From Deinococcus taeanensis (lineage in GTDB: Bacteria > Deinococcota > Deinococci > Deinococcales > Deinococcaceae), in contig NZ_CP083455.1 in the NCBI RefSeq assembly GCF_020229735.1, positions 585,001 to 649,000 on the forward strand: a stretch of 64,000 nt of DNA. Direction: 5' to 3'. Position 1 is the stretch's first letter. Every line of letters starts with the position of its first letter. The notes beneath the pieces are model-generated. The model saw nothing but the letters and a program-made list of their open reading frames with translations, was not told the DNA's origin and did not search any database. Of this stretch, positions 28,217 through 36,382 are shown piece after piece. A program made the position numbers and the translations under genes.

Positions 28217-28507
28217 TCAGAAGCCGGGGATGCCCAGACCGCGCGTGGCGTCCTGCTGCAGGGCCTCGGCTTTCGCGCCGGCGTCCTGCAGGGCCACGAG
28301 GATCAGGTCCTCGAGCGCCTCCACGTCGTCGGCGTCCACCGCTTCCGCCTTGATCTTCAGGCCCGTGACCTTACCGTGGCCGTTCATGGTCACGGTGACC
28401 AGCCCGCTGGCGCTGCCTTCGACCGACTGCGCGGCGAGGTCCTCCTGGATCTTGGAGGCGGCCATCTGCGCCTGCTGCATCTGCTTCATGAGCTTCTTCA
28501 TGTCCAT
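28217..28507 (-). CDS. YbaB/EbfC family nucleoid-associated protein
   Basis: A 96-residue small DNA-binding protein: 'MDMKKLMKQMQQAQMAASKIQEDLA' forms the N-terminal helix, followed by 'GLVTVTMNGHGKVTGLKI', the beta-sheet signature of the family. It forms dimers that bind DNA. The gene lies just upstream of recR, the usual bacterial order, about 97 bp apart. TAGACT lies 6 nt before the ATG. Confidence 0.95.
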   Translation of the reverse strand: MDMKKLMKQMQQAQMAASKIQEDLAAQSVEGSASGLVTVTMNGHGKVTGLKIKAEAVDADDVEALEDLILVALQDAGAKAEALQQDATRGLGIPGF

Positions 28508-28513
28508 GCCCGC

Positions 28514-28519
28514 AGTCTA
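28514..28519 (-). promoter_or_regulatory. -10 box for leaderless ybaB-type gene
   Basis: TAGACT on the minus strand ends 6 nt before the ATG at 28507. Confidence 0.7.
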
Positions 28520-28657
28520 CCGGGCGGGCGCGGCACAGAAGGTAGCGGCCGACCACAGGCGCTGGCGGCGTCGCGGGCGGCGTGTTCCGGCCGCGCCAGG
28601 GTGGTCCGGGCTGGCCGTCATGACGTGGAACAACCGCCGGGCCCTGGGCGGGTCCGG

Positions 28658-29335
28658 TTACAGCGCTGGCGTGCGGGTGCCTTTGGCGCGGCGGTACAGC
28701 TGGGCCGGTCGCCCGACGCCGCTGCGGCGTTCGCCGCTGGGGGTCAGGGTGCCCTGCGCCAGCAGGCGTTTGCGGAAGTTGCGTTTGTCGAGCTTGCGGT
28801 TGAGGATCGCCTCGTACACGCCCTGCAGTTCCGGCAGCGTGAAGGTGTCGGGCAGGAACTCCAGCGCAAGATTGGCGTATTCCAGGCGAAGCTGCAGCCG
28901 CGCGAGGGCGCGGTCCAGAATCGCCTGATGGTCGAAAGCGAGGCGGGGCGGCTGGTGGGCGGGCACCCACTCGGCCCCGAGGGTGTGCCCGCCGCCGCTG
29001 ACGCGCACGGTGCCGTGGGGCAGCACGGCCAGGTGCGCGACGCTGACGATGCGGCCGCGCGGGTCGCGGTTCACCTCTCCGAACGTGAAGAACTGTTCGA
29101 GGTGGCGTGGTTCAAGCTCCACGGTGGTTTCGGTGCGCAGTTCGCGCAGGGCCGCCTCGTGCAGTTCCTCGCCGGGGTGCACAAACCCGCCGGGCAGGGC
29201 CCAGGCGCGGGCGTGGGGCAGCTGGCCGCGCTGCACAAGCAGGACGCGGAGCTCTCCGGCGTGCATGGCGAAGGCCGCGACGTCCACGGCCAGCCCAACC
29301 TGGGTGGCCTGTGGGGGCAGAGTGAGGCGGCTCAT
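28658..29335 (-). CDS. NrtR-like regulator (NUDIX domain plus winged helix)
   Basis: A 225-residue protein. The NUDIX domain (~10-150) has 'LPGGFVHPGEELHEAALREL' but continues 'RTETTVEL', so one metal-binding Glu of the Nudix box is replaced by Thr, as is common in non-hydrolytic NrtR regulators. The C-terminal ~70 residues ('FTLPELQGVYEAILNRKLDKRNFRKRL') form the winged helix of the NrtR family. Such proteins repress NAD or sugar pathway genes and respond to ADP-ribose-type ligands. The regulon here is unknown. Confidence 0.88.
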   Translation of the reverse strand: MSRLTLPPQATQVGLAVDVAAFAMHAGELRVLLVQRGQLPHARAWALPGGFVHPGEELHEAALRELRTETTVELEPRHLEQFFTFGEVNRDPRGRIVSVAHLAVLPHGTVRVSGGGHTLGAEWVPAHQPPRLAFDHQAILDRALARLQLRLEYANLALEFLPDTFTLPELQGVYEAILNRKLDKRNFRKRLLAQGTLTPSGERRSGVGRPAQLYRRAKGTRTPAL

Positions 29336-29341
29336 CCTGAA

Positions 29342-29371
29342 ATGATGAGGTTTGTGTCACCGGTACGTCAA
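29342..29371 (-). promoter_or_regulatory. Promoter of the NrtR-like gene
   Basis: On the minus strand TTGACG and CATCAT are 18 nt apart and the -10 box ends 6 nt before the ATG at 29335. Confidence 0.6.
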
Positions 29372-29432
29372 GTGGATAAGTGTCCTGACGGCGCGGCGTT
29401 TCAGCCCCCCCGCGCGTAATTCAGCCGGGGAT

Positions 29433-31433
29433 TTACGTGCCCTCGGCCTGCGTGACCAGCACGTGGGCCCGCAGCAGCTCGGCCACGCTCCACGCCTGGA
29501 ACGGGCACCCGCCCGGGCGCAGACTGCCGCCGCTGAACACCTCCGACACGTGCCCCAGCCCGGCTTCCCAGACATGCCCGAGCAGGCCGGTCAGGGCTTC
29601 GCGGGCGCGCGTCACCTCGCCCTGGCGGAGCAGCAGTTCCACGTGTGCGGTCAGCGGCCAGGGCCACACGGTGCCCTGGTGGTACGCCGCGTCCCGCTGC
29701 ACCTGCGGCCCGCCGTAATTGCCACGGTACCGGGCGTCCAGCGGGGAGAGCGTGTGCAGGCCCACGGGCGTCAGCAGTTCGGCCTCCACCTGCGCGGCGG
29801 TGCGGGCCACCTGCTCCGGGGTGCTGGGCGTGTCCGGGAGGGCCAGCGCAATGGGCGCGTTCGGCCGGACGCTGAGGTCAGCCCCGCCGTTCTGACTGAG
29901 GGTGTCGGCGTACCCGGCACCGGCCCACAGCTGCGGGAAGCTGGCGCGGGCGCGGGCCAGAACAGCCGCAAACTGCGGCGCTTCGCCCAGCGCCCCGGCG
30001 AGGCGGGTTTCGGCCCCCAGCGCCGCCAGCCACAGGCCCTGCACCTCGATGGGTTTTCCGTGCCGGGGGGTCACCACCCAGCCTTCGATCTTCACGTCCA
30101 TCCACGTGAGCTGCACGCCCGGTTCGCCCGCCAGCAGCAGGGCGTCGCTTTCGTCCATGCGGACGCCGTGGTCGGTGCCGCGCACGTGCCAGTCCAGCAG
30201 GGCCCGCAGTTGCGGCAGCGCCGTGCGGGCAAAGGACAGGTCGGAGGTCGCATGCACGTAACGGTCCAGGGCCACAGCCAGCCACAGGGCGCCGTCCACG
30301 GTGTTGTACCCGGCGCCGCCTCCGTCGTCGTGGAAGTTATTGGGGGTCAGGCCGCGCCGCAGGCTCGCCAGGAAGGTGCGCAGCAGGTCCCGGGCCTCCG
30401 CGTGCCGGCCGGTCAGAAGAGTGAGGCCGGTCAGGGCGATCATCGAGTCGCGGCCCCAGTCCGCGAACCAGGGGTACCCGGCGATCACGCTCACGCCCTG
30501 CGGCTGGGCGCGCTGCACCAGGTAGGCGTCCGCCGCGACCGCCAGCGTGCTCACAAGGTCATCGCGCACGCCGGTCGTGTCCTGCGCGAGGGTCGCGAGC
30601 GCCCGCCGGCGCTCCACCTCCTCATCCCAGGCCGCCCACGGGTCGGGGAGCGTCATGCCGTCTGTCGCCGGTGACTGCCCCCGGATCACCAGCGCCGCCC
30701 GGCCTCCGCCTGCCGGGAAACCCAGGGTCCACAGAGCGGCGCCCAGCGCGACCTCATGATCGGGTTCGCCGCGCGCCGCGTCATGCCGGTAGTACACCCG
30801 CTGCGGGAAGGGCCGCGGCGTCAGGGCCTGCACGGTGGCGGCCGGGGCGTGCACGGCCGCCACCGTGGTGCGTTCGCCCTGCACGGTCACCTCACCGGCA
30901 CCGGGCCCCGCCTGCAAGTGCAGCGCCGGGATAGCCCTGTGCACGGCGTGCATGTCGCGGTCCACGAAGTACCCGCCGAGCGTGAGCGTGACGGGTTCGC
31001 GGCTGCTGACGTCATACAGGAACACCACGGCGCCCGATCCGCGGGGAGTGAAAGTGCGGCGGCGGACGCGCACGCCCGCGGCGAACTGCTCCCGTTCGGG
31101 CAGCAGGTCCCGCAGCGTCGCGCCGGTCAGGACTTCCAGACCCTGGCCCTCGAACACGTCCGGAGCGAGTTCCAGGGCGTGCAGCGCCACGTCACGGCCG
31201 CGGACGTGCAGAAGCTCGTGCGGCGCGACGAAATGGGTGTGCCGCTGCACGGGCGGCTGCTGGCTGACCACCAGGCCCGAGTAGCAGCGGGTGGGGACGC
31301 CCGCGAGACTGCTCAGGGCGAAGCCGCCCAGGCCGTCGGTCAGCAGGACCTCCAGGTCCGGGTGGCGGGCGCTCAGCGGCCCGAACGGGCGCGTGACGGG
31401 GAGGGCGGCGGAGCGCGTCATGCGGCTCAGCAT
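29433..31433 (-). CDS. Glycogen debranching enzyme (amylo-alpha-1,6-glucosidase type, GDE)
   Basis: A 666-residue cytosolic enzyme. The N-terminal half is the GDE_N region ('LLTDGLGGFALSSLAGVPTRCYSGLVV') and the C-terminal half the (alpha/alpha)6 barrel with 'GYPWFADWGRDSMIALTGL', 'NNFHDDGG', 'YNTVDGALWLAVALDRYV' and 'AYHQGTVWPWPLTAHV', the conserved acidic residues of the glucosidase site. It removes alpha-1,6 branches from limit dextrins. Start is uncertain between ATG 31433 and 31421; the frame extends much further upstream but that part is the antisense of infC. Confidence 0.92.
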   Translation of the reverse strand: MLSRMTRSAALPVTRPFGPLSARHPDLEVLLTDGLGGFALSSLAGVPTRCYSGLVVSQQPPVQRHTHFVAPHELLHVRGRDVALHALELAPDVFEGQGLEVLTGATLRDLLPEREQFAAGVRVRRRTFTPRGSGAVVFLYDVSSREPVTLTLGGYFVDRDMHAVHRAIPALHLQAGPGAGEVTVQGERTTVAAVHAPAATVQALTPRPFPQRVYYRHDAARGEPDHEVALGAALWTLGFPAGGGRAALVIRGQSPATDGMTLPDPWAAWDEEVERRRALATLAQDTTGVRDDLVSTLAVAADAYLVQRAQPQGVSVIAGYPWFADWGRDSMIALTGLTLLTGRHAEARDLLRTFLASLRRGLTPNNFHDDGGGAGYNTVDGALWLAVALDRYVHATSDLSFARTALPQLRALLDWHVRGTDHGVRMDESDALLLAGEPGVQLTWMDVKIEGWVVTPRHGKPIEVQGLWLAALGAETRLAGALGEAPQFAAVLARARASFPQLWAGAGYADTLSQNGGADLSVRPNAPIALALPDTPSTPEQVARTAAQVEAELLTPVGLHTLSPLDARYRGNYGGPQVQRDAAYHQGTVWPWPLTAHVELLLRQGEVTRAREALTGLLGHVWEAGLGHVSEVFSGGSLRPGGCPFQAWSVAELLRAHVLVTQAEGT

Positions 31434-31465
31434 GGCAGAAGGGCGCCCGGGCAGGCTGCCCGTGG

Positions 31466-31471
31466 TAGACT
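31466..31471 (+). promoter_or_regulatory. -10 box for infC
   Basis: TAGACT lies about 76 nt before the infC start region, so this transcript would have a leader of roughly 70 nt, unlike most genes here. Confidence 0.5.
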
Positions 31472-31547
31472 GGGGGGTATCGGCCTGCCCAGCGTGGCGG
31501 GTGAAGCCGCCCGGAGAGCCAGCGTGCCCCGGAGCGCGGCGGAGGTG

Positions 31548-32147
<600 letters not shown>

Positions 32148-32164
32148 GCCGCTGCTCGCCTGTT

Positions 32165-32200
32165 CGGCCCACCCTGCAACTGGGGGTGGGCCGTTCTTTC
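32165..32200 (+). terminator. Intrinsic terminator of infC
   Basis: CGGCCCACCC pairs with GGGTGGGCCG (10 bp), followed by TTCTTTC. Confidence 0.85.
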
Positions 32201-32276
32201 TGGACACCACACACCACGCCAACGCTTTATTTTGTAAACTGAAGAGGTGGGCAACCCAGCCCACCCGGAGGTCCCC

Positions 32277-32522
32277 ATGATCAAGATGTACACCACCAGC
32301 TGGTGCCCTGACTGCCACGCCGCCAAACGCGCCCTGACCAGCAAGGGCCTCACCTACGAGGAAATCAACATCGAGCAGGACGAGCAGGCCGCGCAGTACG
32401 TGATGAGCGTCAACGGCGGCAGGCGCAGCGTCCCCACCCTCGTTCACGGCGAGGTGGCCGCCAGCCTCAGCGGCTTTCGCCCCCAGAAGCTCGACGCCTT
32501 CCTGGCCCAGGCCGGCCTGTAA
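32277..32522 (+). CDS. Glutaredoxin-family protein
   Basis: An 81-residue thioredoxin-fold redox protein. The active site is Cys10-Pro-Asp-Cys13 ('SWCPDCHAAK'); 'SVPTLVHG' supplies the cis-Pro loop. Such mycoredoxin-like proteins reduce mixed disulfides with low-molecular-weight thiols; in Deinococcus the relevant thiol is bacillithiol, which is background knowledge. GGAGGT lies 4-5 nt before the ATG, and TAAACT at 32235-32240 is a plausible -10 box. Confidence 0.92.
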   Translation: MIKMYTTSWCPDCHAAKRALTSKGLTYEEINIEQDEQAAQYVMSVNGGRRSVPTLVHGEVAASLSGFRPQKLDAFLAQAGL

Positions 32523-32583
32523 AACCCACCGAAAACGCCAGGGTGAGCGTTCTGGAGAGTCCAGCCCGCCCACCCTCGCGCTT

Positions 32584-33627
32584 TCACTTCAGGCTTTTGG
32601 TGAGGCGCGCCGCCTCACGCGCCGTCACCGTTCCATCCTCGCTCACCGTGTAGGCCCAGACCACCAGCGTTCCCGGCGTCACGTCAAGCCGCAGGAACCC
32701 CGGCGCGCTGAACGCAGAGAACGCCGCCGGCCGTGCGCCCACCGGGCCGCCTCCCACCTCGCCCGCCGCCCCCGACACCAGCGTCCACGTGCCGGGACAC
32801 CCCGCCTGCGGCGCGAACACCTCCAGCGCATGAACGTGTCCGCTGAGCAGCGCGTCCGCCTGACCACACACCACGCCGTACAGCTCACGCACCGCGTCAC
32901 CCCGCTGGAACGCGAACGGCAGCCCGTCATACGCGCCGGCGTCCCCATGCCGCCCATTGCTGAACAGAGGATGATGCCCCAGCACCAGCCGCCACCGCGC
33001 GCCGCTGCCCCGCACCGCGCCGGCCAGCCACGTCCGCTGCGCCGTGTCCCACGCGCCGCCCGGCCGCTCCTCCGGCCGGACCCCCGGCACATACGCCGCC
33101 AGGGGCGCCGTATCCACCGCGAAAAACTCCACCAGCGCCCCCACCGCAGCCCGGTACGTCCGCGCCGGCATCACCCACTGCGGATTCAGGTGCCCGTACG
33201 CCACCTGCGCCTCGGCACCCCGCGGGTCTGCACCGTCCCCCCCCACCTGCCACGACTCATCGTGATTCCCGGGAATCATCAGGAACGGCACCCCCAGCGG
33301 CCCGTACACGTCCGCAAAACGCTCCCGCAGCAGCGGCGAACCCGGGTCACGCGGTCCGGCCGGGTAGATGTTGTCCCCTAGCCCCACCCCCAGGTCGCAG
33401 CCTTCACGCGCGCACACCTGCCGCATGGCGGCTGCCACGCGCCGCTGCACTTCCGTGCCCGTGCCCTGATCCCCCATAACCAGAACCCGCAGGTGCTCTG
33501 TGGGCAGTGCCGGCAGCGTGGCCTGAACGTCCGGACCCGTGACCGCTCTGCTCGTTGCCGGAGCGCACGCTGCCAGTCCGGCCAGCAGCACCACGCCCAG
33601 CAGTCCCCGCCCCAAAGTTGGCATCAT
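32584..33627 (-). CDS. Metallophosphoesterase lipoprotein (acid phosphatase-like)
   Basis: A 347-residue exported phosphoesterase. The signal ends in lipobox 'LAAC'. Calcineurin-type metal motifs are all present: 'LVMGDQG', 'GLGDNIYP', 'IPGNHDE', 'VLGHHPLFSN' and 'LLSGHVHALE'. The arrangement is that of tartrate-resistant purple acid phosphatase-like enzymes, acting on phosphomonoesters outside the membrane. ATG 33627 and the next codon (also ATG) are both possible starts. The gene diverges from the DUF805 gene. Confidence 0.92.
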   Translation of the reverse strand: MMPTLGRGLLGVVLLAGLAACAPATSRAVTGPDVQATLPALPTEHLRVLVMGDQGTGTEVQRRVAAAMRQVCAREGCDLGVGLGDNIYPAGPRDPGSPLLRERFADVYGPLGVPFLMIPGNHDESWQVGGDGADPRGAEAQVAYGHLNPQWVMPARTYRAAVGALVEFFAVDTAPLAAYVPGVRPEERPGGAWDTAQRTWLAGAVRGSGARWRLVLGHHPLFSNGRHGDAGAYDGLPFAFQRGDAVRELYGVVCGQADALLSGHVHALEVFAPQAGCPGTWTLVSGAAGEVGGGPVGARPAAFSAFSAPGFLRLDVTPGTLVVWAYTVSEDGTVTAREAARLTKSLK

Positions 33628-33644
33628 GCGTCTACTTTCTCTCC

Positions 33645-33650
33645 TAGACT
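33645..33650 (+). promoter_or_regulatory. -10 box for the DUF805 gene
   Basis: TAGACT lies about 30 nt upstream of the ATG at 33681; the gene has a GGGAGA ribosome-binding site, so this transcript is leadered. Confidence 0.5.
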
Positions 33651-33680
33651 GAGCTCACGCAAGGGAACAGGGAGAACCAC

Positions 33681-34124
33681 ATGAACGATTTTATTAATGT
33701 CATCCGCAACAACTACGCCAACTTCCAGGGCCGCGCCCGCCGCCGCGAGTACTGGATGTTCACGCTGATCTCCACGATCATTGCCATGGTCCTCAGCATT
33801 CCCGTCTATGGCGCCGCCATCGGCATGGCCGTCCAGGCCGACTCCACCGGCGCGCCCGGCGCGGGCTTCACCGGCATCACCCTGATCTTCAGCCTGCTGC
33901 TGCTGATCTACGCCCTCGCCGTGATGATCCCCAGCATCGCCGTGACCGTCCGCCGCCTCCACGACGCCGGTTTCAGCGGCTGGCTGTACCTGCTCAACCT
34001 GATCCCCGTGGGCAGTCTGGTTGTGCTGGTCCTGTGCATCCTGGACAGCAAACCCGGCGGCAACAAGTGGGGCCCCAACCCCAAAGGGATCTCCGACGGC
34101 CCCACGCCCGCCCAGAACTGGTAA
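33681..34124 (+). CDS. DUF805 family membrane protein
   Basis: A 147-residue inner-membrane protein with three to four helices. Family signatures are 'NYANFQGRARRREYWMFTL' near the N-terminus, 'PSIAVTVRRLHDAGFSGW' in the middle and 'DSKPGGNKWGPNP' at the C-terminus. The function of DUF805 proteins is unknown. GGGAGA lies 8 nt before the ATG. A strong hairpin terminator follows. Confidence 0.95.
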   Translation: MNDFINVIRNNYANFQGRARRREYWMFTLISTIIAMVLSIPVYGAAIGMAVQADSTGAPGAGFTGITLIFSLLLLIYALAVMIPSIAVTVRRLHDAGFSGWLYLLNLIPVGSLVVLVLCILDSKPGGNKWGPNPKGISDGPTPAQNW

Positions 34125-34135
34125 GACATCGCCTC

Positions 34136-34164
34136 CAGCCGCCCCGCCCAGAGCGGGGCGGCTG
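34136..34164 (+). terminator. Hairpin terminator after the DUF805 gene
   Basis: CAGCCGCCCCGC and GCGGGGCGGCTG form a 12-bp stem with a 5-nt loop. Confidence 0.75.
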
Positions 34165-34189
34165 CCGTTACCCCAGCAGGCCGGCACTC

Positions 34190-34995
34190 GCGACGGAATC
34201 CGCCGGTCTCCATCTTCCCCAAAGTTCGTGACCGTGTTCCGAACAAGCTGCGGCAGCAGCGCCCGGAAATCCCCCGTGGTGGTCTGCCGCAGCGAGCCCG
34301 GCCTCAGCACTGCGCGCCCCGCCACCACCGGCCGGGGTGCCACCCACGCCCGGCTGCGTCCGCAGGAAAAAGGCACTGATGGCCAGGCCTTAAGCCGGCA
34401 GCCCCAGGCCACTGTCATCAAAGTCAAACACGCTCAGTCGGCCCCGGCACCACCGCAGGTTCCCGCTATGCAGGTCCGCATACAGCTGACCAGCACCTCG
34501 CCCATCCTGTGCCGCGCTTTCAGCACCACGCTCAGGCTCACCGGCGTGCGGAACTCATCAGACTTCAGGTGGTCCCCCAGATTCATCATCGGACCGCGCA
34601 TGGACAGCAGCGTCGTCCCCGGCGGAGCGCGGAACTCCGCGCGTGCTCATGCAACTGCGCCGCACCTCCCCCTACCGCAAACTCCTGCTCCGCCGGGCCG
34701 GTCCGATCCAGATTCGATCCGACAGCCACGAGAACAATGCCGCAGGCAATTCACGGCTCAGCGCGCGTCCTTCCACACGAAACTCACCAGCACTTCGTCC
34801 CGGCGAGGCTGCGGAACAGGCACGTTCAGCGGGGTCCCCCGGGTCAGCCCCGCCATTTCCGCCCCGCTCTGCGCAAGGCATTCACAGTCAGCCGCAACGC
34901 AAACCGCTCCCCTCCAGCGGTGTCGACACGGAACGTCGTGTTGTACCCGTGATTCAGCAGCGACAGGTCGCGCACCTCCAGCGGACCTCGCGCCT
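34190..34995 (-). pseudogene. Decayed phosphotransferase (APH/choline kinase family)
   Basis: Reading the minus strand and switching frames gives ordered pieces of an aminoglycoside/choline-type phosphotransferase. They are 'DLSLLNHGYNTTFRVD' and 'ERFALRLTV' (N-terminal lobe), 'PLNVPVPQPRRDEVLVSFVW', 'LSRELPAALFSWL', 'AQLHEHARS', 'MRGPMMNLGDHL', then 'ADLHSGNLRW' and 'LSVFDFDDSGLG', the catalytic and metal-binding motifs, and a C-terminal 'AFFLRTQPGVGG'. At least five frame changes or stops interrupt the gene, so it cannot make a working enzyme. Confidence 0.8.
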
Positions 34996-35108
34996 ATCAG
35001 CAGGGAAGACCGGACGCGGCCGCCAGGCGTGCTGCCCATGCACAAGTGACCAAATGCTTGATTAGTGGCTTGTCAGCAATGGTTTTTCAGGTGCCTCGGC
35101 GGCGTTTA

Positions 35109-35114
35109 TATAAT
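35109..35114 (+). promoter_or_regulatory. Consensus -10 box TATAAT for a leaderless orphan gene
   Basis: A perfect TATAAT ends 7 nt before the ATG at 35122. TTTCAG at 35085-35090 is a weak -35 with 18-nt spacing. Confidence 0.7.
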
Positions 35115-35121
35115 GGGTTCG

Positions 35122-35736
35122 ATGCCGAATGTGCCTTCGTCTGACCCGCTGACACCCATAAAAGGGTTTGTGAATGGTAAGCTGAATCCATCTGACTTTG
35201 CCGCCGCGCTGTACACCGATTCCGAACTTGAACAGCTCTTGCGCGACGCAAAATCCATACCCCCCTATTCGACATCCCAGGCAAACAACCTGTTCCAATT
35301 TCTTATCGAGCTGAACTTCACAAGGACACGTGATATTCGAAACGCGCAGGACGCGTTGTCTGCACTGCTCTCAGCTATGGGAGAGCCACACGCGAAGTCA
35401 GAGGCGCTCGCATCAAGAGCGCACCTTCTCCTGAACGTGCAACCGAAATGGCTGGATCTCGACGAAGATGACTTCAATCGTCTCGTTCAGGATGCGGGGA
35501 ACCGACATGGCCAAGAGTTGAGGGCATGGTTAAAAGCCGAGGTCCGTCGGCGCTTCAGATACGTGTCGCATCCTCCAAAGTGGTTGCAGGCACCTCGCTG
35601 GCCTGTTCGCGAAGGCAATCCTCTCATTTTTGTCGGACAGCTGTCGTTGAACGGCCTGTTGCACGATAATGCTCAGGTGTACGTGTTTATGTGGAAGGGC
35701 ACGGGAGAAATTGAAACTGTCGTCCAGACTGCATAA
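35122..35736 (+). CDS. Hypothetical protein, orphan in accessory DNA
   Basis: A 204-residue cytosolic protein I do not recognise. The N-terminal ~130 residues are helical and Leu-rich ('SELEQLLRDAKSIPPYS', 'NNLFQFLIELNFTRTRDI'). The C-terminal ~60 residues ('PKWLQAPRWPVREGNPLIFVGQLSL', 'YVFMWKGTGEIETVVQ') loosely recall the DUF1963/YwqG pattern of Trp-rich strands with 'FVGQ'. Codon use and GC content are lower than in neighbours. The start at 35122 is chosen over ATG 35113 because of the -10 box position. It lies between a decayed gene and a gene-poor stretch, consistent with acquired DNA. Confidence 0.65.
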   Translation: MPNVPSSDPLTPIKGFVNGKLNPSDFAAALYTDSELEQLLRDAKSIPPYSTSQANNLFQFLIELNFTRTRDIRNAQDALSALLSAMGEPHAKSEALASRAHLLLNVQPKWLDLDEDDFNRLVQDAGNRHGQELRAWLKAEVRRRFRYVSHPPKWLQAPRWPVREGNPLIFVGQLSLNGLLHDNAQVYVFMWKGTGEIETVVQTA

Positions 35737-36160
35737 CAATGCTCGGGATCCACACCACAAAACGACAGACCAAAGTTGACATGCCATTAGCCGCGAAGTC
35801 GGCAGAAGCAGCGTGTCTGCCAAACCTGGGCTGCACGCTCCCAGAACGACACTGCCCTTGCTACGCCGGTAAGGGAGCGGAGCCATTTCCCTCCGTCTGA
35901 GCAACTCGATCCCTGGAAAACGAACTCCCACCCGTCCAACGCGGATACGTATCTGGCTCAGCTGCACCAAGCGGGCCGAAGCAGTCGCTGGCACCTCTTC
36001 TGGATCATGGGGCATGGAGGACCAGACCGTCTGCCCGATCCACTGGAAGCGAGCCGCATTGACCCCGCAAGCCGCTCACAGGCTCCCTCGGGCAGGAACT
36101 CGCGGCCTGGTGCTGCGAACGGTGAGCCAGTTGGCGGGTTGCCGCGTGCGGCGGCGGGCA
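35737..36160. other. Gene-poor stretch before the thrS leader
   Basis: No supported gene. A plus-strand frame near 35925-36170 contains short protein-like runs ('YLAQLHQAGRSSRWHLF') without a start codon or recognisable domain; it may be a relic. Confidence 0.4.
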
Positions 36161-36161
36161 G

Positions 36162-36167
36162 TATCCT
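36162..36167 (+). promoter_or_regulatory. -10 box for the thrS leader ORF
   Basis: TATCCT ends 6 nt before the ATG of a 33-codon ORF at 36174. Confidence 0.55.
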
Positions 36168-36173
36168 GCGTTC

Positions 36174-36275
36174 ATGAAGCTTGCGCCCCGTCACTCCGGT
36201 CTGGTGATGCGAGGCAGTAAGCTGCACCGAATGCCTGCGCGGCCCGGTCTGAGCACCCGAACTCTGAGCGCCTGA
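36174..36275 (+). CDS. Putative leader peptide upstream of thrS
   Basis: A 33-codon leaderless-type ORF ending '...GLSTRTLSA' with two Thr codons (ACC, ACT) within the last six sense codons. Its TGA lies inside the left arm of a terminator-like hairpin. This layout is what ribosome-mediated attenuation of a threonyl-tRNA synthetase gene would need. There is no independent evidence that it is translated. Confidence 0.4.
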   Translation: MKLAPRHSGLVMRGSKLHRMPARPGLSTRTLSA

Positions 36276-36302
36276 GAACCCAGTAGCGGTTTTCAGGCGT
36301 TT
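36269..36302 (+). terminator. Candidate attenuator hairpin in the thrS leader
   Basis: CGCCTGAGAAC pairs with GTTTTCAGGCG (11 bp, one G-U pair) and is followed by TTTCTCT. It separates the leader ORF from thrS. A possible downstream thrS promoter is TTGAGG-N17-TATTCA (36311-36339). Confidence 0.5.
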
Positions 36303-36382
36303 CTCTGGGCTTGAGGCCAGACCGGGTCTGTTCTATTCACGGCCAGCAGCAGACAGCTGCGGCCAGTCACGAGAGGTTCACG

